Source: an uncultured Ruminococcus sp.
Lineage (GTDB): Bacteria; Bacillota; Clostridia; Oscillospirales; CAG-272
Direction of reading: 5' to 3'
Assembly: GCA_902783755.1 (NCBI GenBank)
Contig: CACZSC010000130.1
Span: 1-11,720 of the forward strand
Length of the DNA: 11,720 bases
Under the pieces are notes generated by a model that saw nothing but the letters and a program-made list of their open reading frames with translations, was not told the DNA's origin and did not search any database. Every line of letters starts with the position of its first letter. Position 1 is the first letter of the stretch. The position numbers were made by a program, and so were the translations under genes. This document shows, piece after piece, positions 6,473 to 11,720 of the stretch.

Positions 6473-9450
6473 CTGAAGACGCTCTTGATGGTCTGGAAGA
6501 AGTTTCTCTTATCCTTGATCTTCTTCGTAAGCTCTCCGATGGTGACGTCGGACTGTGAGTTGTGCGTGACCATGGCATGAGCCAGTCTGACGAATATATC
6601 CTTGAAGTGTTCTATGCTTGCCTGCTCATAACGGCTGGCGGCAAAGTCGATCATCAGCTGCAGGCCGTCCGACCCGTCCAGGATCTCCATATCCAGGATC
6701 GTCTGTGACGCCGCCTGGTTCTGGCGGACATCGACCATCTCGAAATCGAATCCGTCCATTCCGCTCATATCACGGATATCCTGCTGGTACAGCAGATATG
6801 CCGACTCGCCTTTGGCCACCTGGTTGTGGCTGTCCACGTAAGGATAGCAGCTGTGCTCTATGCCCTTCTGGACCTGTTCGTGAACGTCCGCGAACACATC
6901 GCGCAGCGTCAGCGAGTCTTTGAACCTGATGCCCACTGGCAGGTCGCGGAACAGAAGTCCCACGCTGCTCATCATCTGCACGTCCTCGCGCCCGTTGTAG
7001 ATCCACGACAGTTTGATGTCCGGAGTCTCGTTGTATACGGAGATCGCCAGAGCCGCCACCGTGATGAAGAACTCGTTGCGGCTGATCTTGTAGGCGCGCT
7101 CCATGGCATTCATCTGAGGCTGTTCGATACCCAGGTCCGCAAACAGCTCTCCCATATGGTTCTCACGGGATTCGTGATCGATCTTCGGATAGCTGGACCA
7201 ATTCACGCTTTCATACCTGTCCTCGAAGTACTTCTTAGATTCCTCATAGAACGGGGTATGTTTGGCCTCTTCCCTGCGCTGCAGCATCAGGTAATAGTAG
7301 TCTTTGTCGAGATCTATGGCCATATATGCCTTGCCCACGTCTCCCATGAACACCTTGAGGCTGGTGCCGTCGAACAGTGAATGGTGCACGTCGAAGAACA
7401 CGTATCCTGCCTTCTCCGTCTCGAATATGCGGCAGCGGAAGAGTTTACCGCCCACGATCTTGAACGGGTATACCAGCATGTCCTTGACATACTTGAACTC
7501 GAACTCGGTCAGCTGTTCCACATGGATGTCCTGGAAAAGCTCGGGCGTATATCTCTGCACAAGCTCGCCGTCGTCATTGTAGGCGAACGTGGTCAGGAGA
7601 GCCGGATGGTTGCGGATGGCCGCGCCCATGGCCTCGGCAAGGCGTTCCAGATCGAACAGTTCCTTGTCGACCTTCATGACGGAGAACAGGTTATACATGG
7701 TGGAACCGGGAGTGTACAGCTGGTAGTCTATCATATACAGCTGCTCCGTGGTGAGAGGATGTTCTGTCTTGAGAGCGGCGTCGTTCTTTTCATCGGGATC
7801 CACGCCGTCGTCATTCTCATGCATCTTCACATACAGCTCTGCTATCTTCTCGGGAGTCCTCCCGCGGAAGATCTCGCTGGCGTTCAGGCCCGGGAGATCG
7901 CACTCTGTGATCATCTGTATCGATGCAAGGGAGTCTCCGCCCATCTCGTAAAAGTCGTCATGTATCCCGACCTGGCTCAGCTTGAGGACCTTGGCCATCG
8001 CGTCGCAGAGTTTTTCCTGGATCTCATTTTCGGGAGCAACATAATCGGATCTGAAGTCATCGATCTTCGGCTTCGGCAGAGCTTTTCTGTCAAGCTTCCC
8101 GTTCGGTTTCAGGGGAACAGAGTCGATCTTCACATAGTATGCCGGTATCATGTAGTAAGGAAGACGTTTCATGAGTTCCTGGCGCATGTGCTCGGTGTCC
8201 ACCTGCACGTCTGCGGTATAATACGCGCAGAGGAAGCTCTTTCCGTTCTCCTCGAATCCCTTCGCGGCAGCCCAGTCGATGCCCAGGACCTGCTTTACGG
8301 CAGCCTCGATCTCAGCGGGCTCAATGCGGTTACCGTTGATCTTGATCATGTCTCCGCTGCGGCCGAGGAGCACATAGTTGCCGTTCTCGTCCCTGCGGGC
8401 CAAGTCTCCGGTATGGTACAGCCCGTTGACGAATGCCTTCTCTGTCTCGGCAGGCAGGTTGATGTATCCGCGTACGTAGGGGTTTATGAAGCAGAGCTCG
8501 CCGATCTCGCCGTCCTCTGCTTCCCTGCCGTCCTCCGTTATAAGGGTTATCTTGGTCTCGACTTCAGGCTTTCCTATGGGACATGTCTCATAGGGCTTGT
8601 CGATCTTGAACACGCCGATTGCGAATCCGCTCTCGCTGGCGGCATAGATATTTATGAGCTCCACATTCTTGTTGTATATGTTGTTTGCGGGCTCACTGCC
8701 CACGAACAGCATCCTGAGGAACGGACCCGTCTTGTTGCCGAGCATCCTCACGTATGAAGGCGTCAGGAAAGTGATGGTGATCCTTTTTGCAAGGAACAGC
8801 TTTGCCAGGGCCCCCGGATTCTTTATCGTCGCATAGGAAACGATATAGTTCTTCCCGCGGAAGACGTTGAGTCCGCACAGGATGACTATGACGGTAGCCA
8901 CGAAATTCATGGGAGCGAGAGTAGCGAGACGGTCCTTCTCATTGAAGGGGATGATCCCGCCCGGACGTATGGACTGGATGGCACGTTCCAGGTTCCCGCG
9001 CTCGTGCAGCACGCCCTTCGGGTTCCCGGTGGTGCCGGATGTGTAGATCGCGTATGCGGCATCGTGGTCGTCTGCCGGCTCGTATCCTGACAGAGGCTCG
9101 TATGCCATGACCGCATCCCAGTTGGCGGAGCTGAGCTCCACCTTGCATCCGCAGTCCTCGCGGATGTACGCTATCCTGTCGGGAGCATACGTGTCCTCGA
9201 CAAGCGCCCATGCCGCGCCCGCCTTCCAGATACCTATCATGGCAATGACGGGAAGTACTCCTCTCGGCAGATTTATGAGGACAAAATCCTCTTTTCCGAC
9301 CCCGCTCGATTTAAGCCAGCTGTAGATCCTGCCGGACATGTCGTCAAGCTTCGCGTAACTTATCCCTTTCGCGTGTGATTCATCGAAAAGGATCTCTGCG
9401 TCCGGGTCTTCGTGGGTATAGCGCTGCAGTCTTTCAAGTATCTCGCTCAT
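6460..9450 (-). CDS. NRPS-like protein, adenylation-carrier-condensation (A-T-C)
   Basis: This is a 996-residue single-module nonribosomal peptide synthetase-like enzyme. The adenylation domain (about 1-465) has YTSGTTGNPKG (136-146), the A5-like IYAASES (268-274), YHTGDLA (345-351), GRSGDMIKINGNRIEP (363-378) and the catalytic Lys K452 in PNGKLDRKALP. A carrier domain (about 470-545) has the phosphopantetheine Ser S507 in GGDSL. A condensation domain (about 562-965) has the intact HHSLFDG (689-695) and a GRED...VGLLFRDLPV motif (820-839). The adenylation pocket has Val (V184) where amino-acid-activating domains have the alpha-amino-binding Asp. The protein therefore probably loads a carboxylic acid onto its carrier and joins it to an amine or alcohol from elsewhere. 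No thioesterase or reductase domain is present. The C-terminal tail (976-996) is basic and aromatic. A ribosome site (AGAGGA) lies upstream, and the gene starts 30 bases after the HD gene. The substrate and product are not known. Confidence 0.92.
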   Translation of the reverse strand: MSEILERLQRYTHEDPDAEILFDESHAKGISYAKLDDMSGRIYSWLKSSGVGKEDFVLINLPRGVLPVIAMIGIWKAGAAWALVEDTYAPDRIAYIREDCGCKVELSSANWDAVMAYEPLSGYEPADDHDAAYAIYTSGTTGNPKGVLHERGNLERAIQSIRPGGIIPFNEKDRLATLAPMNFVATVIVILCGLNVFRGKNYIVSYATIKNPGALAKLFLAKRITITFLTPSYVRMLGNKTGPFLRMLFVGSEPANNIYNKNVELINIYAASESGFAIGVFKIDKPYETCPIGKPEVETKITLITEDGREAEDGEIGELCFINPYVRGYINLPAETEKAFVNGLYHTGDLARRDENGNYVLLGRSGDMIKINGNRIEPAEIEAAVKQVLGIDWAAAKGFEENGKSFLCAYYTADVQVDTEHMRQELMKRLPYYMIPAYYVKIDSVPLKPNGKLDRKALPKPKIDDFRSDYVAPENEIQEKLCDAMAKVLKLSQVGIHDDFYEMGGDSLASIQMITECDLPGLNASEIFRGRTPEKIAELYVKMHENDDGVDPDEKNDAALKTEHPLTTEQLYMIDYQLYTPGSTMYNLFSVMKVDKELFDLERLAEAMGAAIRNHPALLTTFAYNDDGELVQRYTPELFQDIHVEQLTEFEFKYVKDMLVYPFKIVGGKLFRCRIFETEKAGYVFFDVHHSLFDGTSLKVFMGDVGKAYMAIDLDKDYYYLMLQRREEAKHTPFYEESKKYFEDRYESVNWSSYPKIDHESRENHMGELFADLGIEQPQMNAMERAYKISRNEFFITVAALAISVYNETPDIKLSWIYNGREDVQMMSSVGLLFRDLPVGIRFKDSLTLRDVFADVHEQVQKGIEHSCYPYVDSHNQVAKGESAYLLYQQDIRDMSGMDGFDFEMVDVRQNQAASQTILDMEILDGSDGLQLMIDFAASRYEQASIEHFKDIFVRLAHAMVTHNSQSDVTIGELTKKIKDKRNFFQTIKSVFRWKR

Positions 9451-9456
9451 TTTCGG

Positions 9457-9465
9457 CTTCCTCTC
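9457..9465 (-). promoter_or_regulatory. Ribosome binding site of the NRPS-like gene
   Basis: On the - strand the short intergenic region reads GAGAGGAAG, with the purine core about 9 bases before the ATG at 9448-9450. This supports the chosen start. The rest of the 30-base gap is A/T-rich. It contains TATATAAC but no matching -35 box, so a separate promoter here is not supported. Confidence 0.6.
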
Positions 9466-9480
9466 GTTATATATGTTTTT

Positions 9481-10239
9481 TTATTTCTTCTCTTTGTCGG
9501 TCCGTCTGACCCTCACCGTTATCTCCGGCGTCCCGTATTCCGGATTGAAGAGGCCGGCGACGTTTTTCTCATACCATTTCCTGATCTCATCATCCGTCAT
9601 TTCGCATTTTTCCCCGGACGTCCTGACCGTGACAGTCACCAGCTGTTCCTCTTCCGCTTCCGCAGGGCTGTATCCCGGGGCCTCATCGCGTATCTTCCGG
9701 AGCGTGTCGGCCAGGACTTCCGCCCTGAGTCGTTCCGTGAACCCGGTCACTTTCGCCTCTTCGGTCCCGTATGTCTTGTTGAGCTCATATTCCAGCCCGG
9801 TCCATGTGCCGATCGGCGACTCGTTGTGCTGAATGACAGCCTCCAGCTTGTCGAAGCATTTGTACAGCCGGGCCTCTTTCGTCTCCAGGGCGTTCATCTC
9901 GGTGTAAAGCTCCTTCATCCTTCCGCGGAGCTCTTCCGGCAGCTCATCCACCCAGCGGTCCAGGAGCATGTCCTCTTTTGCCACATCGCCCGGCGTCTTG
10001 TCGAACGAGGGTATGTCCCCCGTGAAGCATTCCCCCAGATCGTGGATGAGGCACATGTCCATAACCCTGTCCATGTCCGTGTCAGGGAACTCGTCCTTCA
10101 GCAGAAACGCCATCAGCGTGAGCCTCCAGCTGTGATCCGCCACGCTCTCAGGCCTGCCCTTTGAGGTGGCGCAGTGTCTCACGGTGTCCTTCAGACGTTC
10201 TGCCACATGGAGTATTTCAAGCAGTTCTCTGGGTCCCAT
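9481..10239 (-). CDS. HD-domain hydrolase, YfbR/HDDC2-like (probable 5'-deoxynucleotidase)
   Basis: Members of this HD family hydrolyse 5'-deoxynucleoside monophosphates using a divalent metal. The metal-binding set is visible: H36 in ESVADHSWR, H66-D67 in CLIHDLGECFTGDIP and D130 in CFDKLEA, in the order H...HD...D. The HDLGE...GDI block is typical of the HDDC2/YfbR group. The protein has 252 residues, longer than the roughly 190-200 usual for the core. The extra C-terminal part (about 195-252) looks like two beta strands (VTVTVR, EITVRV) flanking a charged helix and ends in a very basic tail. The start at 10239 has a strong ribosome site that overlaps the tmcAL stop codon, indicating a tight operon. 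A link to the downstream NRPS-like gene is only positional; the protein may be a housekeeping nucleotidase. Confidence 0.85.
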   Translation of the reverse strand: MGPRELLEILHVAERLKDTVRHCATSKGRPESVADHSWRLTLMAFLLKDEFPDTDMDRVMDMCLIHDLGECFTGDIPSFDKTPGDVAKEDMLLDRWVDELPEELRGRMKELYTEMNALETKEARLYKCFDKLEAVIQHNESPIGTWTGLEYELNKTYGTEEAKVTGFTERLRAEVLADTLRKIRDEAPGYSPAEAEEEQLVTVTVRTSGEKCEMTDDEIRKWYEKNVAGLFNPEYGTPEITVRVRRTDKEKK

Positions 10240-10246
10240 ACTGTAT

Positions 10247-10253
10247 CTCCTTT
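10247..10253 (-). promoter_or_regulatory. Ribosome binding site of the HD-hydrolase gene
   Basis: AAAGGAG on the - strand lies seven bases before the ATG at 10237-10239 and overlaps the tmcAL stop codon (10252-10254). This supports the start and shows that the two genes share one transcript. Confidence 0.75.
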
Positions 10254-11376
10254 ATATGATGGCAGGCGAACATGTCATGAAATAGCCCGCCTCTTTTTTC
10301 ATTCCGAGCGTATATATCTCGTCAGCGCGCCTCAGCATTGCGTACTGGTCCGCGGCCTCTTCGCTGAGGAACGACGTGTCCGACGGCTTCGTTATGACGC
10401 TGATCCCCGTATCCTTCCTTATGCTTCCGAGATACTCTCTCCCTTTCGCATCCGCTGCCAGGAGCATGGTATACAGGGGCGCCTCTTCTTTTCCGGTCGC
10501 TCCTGTGAAACTGAAGAGCAGTTCCCGCCTTATCCTTGAAAGAGTGTACTTCTTCGTCGGAAGGTCCCGGATGAAATCAGCCGGGCAGGAACTTTTCCTC
10601 GCTATCTTCGATGCGTAGCTCATGATCCCTTCCCCGTCCCGCAGTCCGCGGCACATGATGAAAAGGTACTCATCGAAGAATCCCGGCTCGACAGGGATCA
10701 GGCTCGAGAACAGTTCTCTCGCACACCCGGGGATATGTCCGCCGGTATTGTCGATCCCGCCGTCCAGGATCAGTCTTCTAAGATCCGAAGCGGAAAGGCA
10801 TACCGGGTCTCTCTTTACGATATTGAAGTCATATATCGAATTCTTCCTGCCCCACCGGATGTATTCCGCGCCAAGCTTGTCGTTTTTCCCGAGCGCCGAG
10901 CCAAGCCCGCACTCCGACATCGCAGCATCGAAGATCTCCGCCGAGCCCTTTGAAGGAAATTCGGCCTCAAGGCGCTTCTGTATGACCGCGAAATCCGCGG
11001 AATCCTTGATGTCCGCAGCCTTCTCCAGCGTATCGGGCTCACCGCATTCCGATCCGAACGTCATGGATGAGCATCCGAGGGAAGAAGCGATATATGCGCC
11101 GGCGGAAGCATATCCCTCTGCTCCCATGCAGCTCCATGGGAAAGGAAGCTCCACCACCAGATCGGCACCGGCCGCAAGAGCCGCGGCGGCCCGGGAATAC
11201 TTGTCGAACAGCGCTGGTTCGGCCCGCTGGGTGAAGTTGCCGCTCATGACAGCGATCACGACACCGGACCCCGATCCCGCTTCACGCATGACCTTCAGAT
11301 GACCGTTGTGGAGGGGATTCAGCTCACATACCACCGCTGATGCGCGGCAGCCGGACAGGTTCTGTTTTTCTGACAT
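10252..11376 (-). CDS. tmcAL: tRNA(Met) cytidine acetate ligase
   Basis: TmcAL (formerly YlbM, DUF795) uses ATP and acetate to form acetyl-adenylate and make N4-acetylcytidine at the wobble base of elongator tRNA-Met. The 374 residues include the nucleotidyltransferase motif NPLHNGH (20-26). They also contain MSGNFTQRAEPALFDKYSRA with the following LVVELPFP, the TFGSECGE segment, GKNDKLGAEYIRW, and LSASDLRRLI matching the family's SAxxxR signature. About a dozen residues precede the expected first beta strand. The only purine-rich site (GGGAG) is some 16 bases from the ATG, so initiation may be weak or the start slightly different; a GTG at codon 15 is the only other in-frame candidate, but it would cut into the fold. 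It is the first gene of the leftward four-gene operon and is divergent from ackA. Confidence 0.93.
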   Translation of the reverse strand: MSEKQNLSGCRASAVVCELNPLHNGHLKVMREAGSGSGVVIAVMSGNFTQRAEPALFDKYSRAAAALAAGADLVVELPFPWSCMGAEGYASAGAYIASSLGCSSMTFGSECGEPDTLEKAADIKDSADFAVIQKRLEAEFPSKGSAEIFDAAMSECGLGSALGKNDKLGAEYIRWGRKNSIYDFNIVKRDPVCLSASDLRRLILDGGIDNTGGHIPGCARELFSSLIPVEPGFFDEYLFIMCRGLRDGEGIMSYASKIARKSSCPADFIRDLPTKKYTLSRIRRELLFSFTGATGKEEAPLYTMLLAADAKGREYLGSIRKDTGISVITKPSDTSFLSEEAADQYAMLRRADEIYTLGMKKEAGYFMTCSPAII

Positions 11377-11383
11377 TTTTGTC

Positions 11384-11412
11384 TTGTATTTTCTCCCGCT
11401 TTACTCTATAAT
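11384..11412 (+). promoter_or_regulatory. Sigma-A promoter for ackA
   Basis: TTGTAT (11384-11389) and a perfect TATAAT (11407-11412) are spaced 17 bases apart. Predicted transcription starts near 11419, about 45 bases before the ackA ATG. Its -10 box directly abuts the -10 box of the opposing promoter, and the two promoters occupy overlapping DNA. Confidence 0.8.
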
Positions 11413-11419
11413 ATTATAG
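11406..11419. repeat. 14-bp perfect palindrome made of two abutting -10 boxes
   Basis: CTATAATATTATAG is fully self-complementary. It consists of TATAAT on the + strand (11407-11412) immediately followed by TATAAT on the - strand (11413-11418), plus one flanking C-G pair. It is the symmetry centre of the ackA/tmcAL divergent region. Confidence 0.9.
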
Positions 11420-11441
11420 TCTTTGAAAAACACCATGTCAA
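11413..11441 (-). promoter_or_regulatory. Consensus sigma-A promoter for the tmcAL-HD-NRPS-esterase operon
   Basis: On the - strand the sequence reads TTGACA (11436-11441), then 17 bases, then TATAAT (11413-11418). Both boxes and the spacing are perfect consensus. Transcription should begin near 11406, giving a leader of about 30 bases before the tmcAL ATG. No other convincing promoter is seen within the operon. Confidence 0.85.
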
Positions 11442-11463
11442 ACACATTCGGAGGATTATCATC

Positions 11464-11720
11464 ATGAAAGTTTTAGTCGTCAACGCAGGGTCCTCATCCC
11501 TTAAGTATCAGCTTTTCGATACGGCCACGGAGTCAGTCCTGGCGAAGGGCATCTGCGAAAGGATAGGCATCGACGGAAGGATCGAGCACAGGAAAGGCGA
11601 GAACGGGGAAAAGGTAAAGGCCGAATACAGCATGCCTGACCACGCGGTCGCAACAGAGATCGTCATAAAGTATCTGACGGATCCCGAACTGGGGGTCATC
11701 TCCGACATGAGCGAGATCGA
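11464..11720 (+). CDS. ackA: Acetate kinase, 3'-truncated by window edge
   Basis: Acetate kinase interconverts acetate + ATP and acetyl-phosphate + ADP and is the usual ATP-yielding last step of acetate fermentation. Only about 85 residues are present. The N-terminus MKVLVVNAGSSSLKYQLFD is the hallmark acetate/propionate kinase motif of the ASKHA fold, including the conserved Asn in VNAGSSS. The active-site residues further along lie beyond the window. The ATG at 11464 follows GGAGG (11450-11454) by nine bases. It is divergent from tmcAL and has its own consensus-like promoter. Butyrate kinase shares part of the motif, but the sequence as seen fits AckA better. Confidence 0.93.
   Translation, partial: MKVLVVNAGSSSLKYQLFDTATESVLAKGICERIGIDGRIEHRKGENGEKVKAEYSMPDHAVATEIVIKYLTDPELGVISDMSEI

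Noticed and set aside
7381..8757. A 458-codon open frame on the + strand, with another of 184 codons just before it (6826-7380).
   Set aside because: Both lie fully antisense to the NRPS-like gene, which shows clear family motifs throughout. They have no recognisable motifs and are a by-product of G/C-biased third codon positions.
9451..9480. TATATAAC on the - strand as a possible separate promoter for the NRPS-like gene.
   Set aside because: No -35-like hexamer lies at 16-18 bases. A/T-rich intergenic sequence alone is weak evidence.
9412..10164. A 250-codon + strand open frame opposite the HD gene.
   Set aside because: Antisense to a gene with intact HD motifs and a good ribosome site; the composition is typical of an antisense shadow.
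11435..11467. Ten-codon open frame (MSNTFGGLSS) whose TGA overlaps the ackA ATG, a possible leader peptide.
   Set aside because: There is no ribosome site before its ATG, and the ackA GGAGG lies inside it. The overlap is readily explained by chance.
1..11720. CRISPR arrays, tRNA or rRNA genes, insertion sequences, integrases or attachment sites.
   Set aside because: No regular repeats, cloverleaf-like sequence, transposase motifs or terminal inverted repeats were seen. The window is densely packed with ordinary genes.

Overview
The window looks like chromosomal DNA from a GC-rich member of the Bacillota, most likely a Clostridia-type anaerobe. This is inferred from the tmcAL (YlbM-type) gene, the rsmI/metG/tatD neighbourhood seen in many Bacillota, AGGAGG-type ribosome binding sites, and an acetate kinase gene. 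No taxon can be named from the sequence alone. There are eight genes, two of them cut by the window edges. Coding is dense, and no stretch over about 90 bases lacks a gene.

Left part, + strand (1-4800): the 3' part of rsmI (16S rRNA methyltransferase), then a strong promoter with an operator-like inverted repeat, then a tightly packed nagA-metG-tatD unit. These are GlcNAc-6-P deacetylase, methionyl-tRNA synthetase and a TatD-family nuclease. The unit ends at a bidirectional intrinsic terminator (about 4766-4808) shared with the converging operon.

Right part, - strand (4817-11376): a four-gene operon read leftwards in the order tmcAL, an HD-domain hydrolase of the YfbR/HDDC2 type, a 996-residue NRPS-like protein, and a type-B carboxylesterase. 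The NRPS-like protein has the unusual order adenylation, carrier, condensation (A-T-C). The esterase has a C-terminal transmembrane helix. The last two genes overlap by 13 nt. This NRPS/esterase pair is the accessory-looking part of the window and the best candidate for an undescribed small-molecule or lipid-modifying system. Its adenylation pocket appears to lack the Asp that binds the alpha-amino group, so the substrate may be a hydrophobic non-amino (keto, hydroxy, aryl or fatty) acid. The condensation domain has an intact HHxxxDG motif but no downstream carrier or thioesterase within the protein.

Far right (11377-11720): a short divergent promoter region between tmcAL and the 5' end of ackA (acetate kinase). 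The -10 boxes of the two opposing promoters abut, forming a 14-bp perfect palindrome, and the two promoters physically overlap. Both genes handle acetate: AckA interconverts acetate and acetyl-phosphate, and TmcAL activates acetate for tRNA modification.
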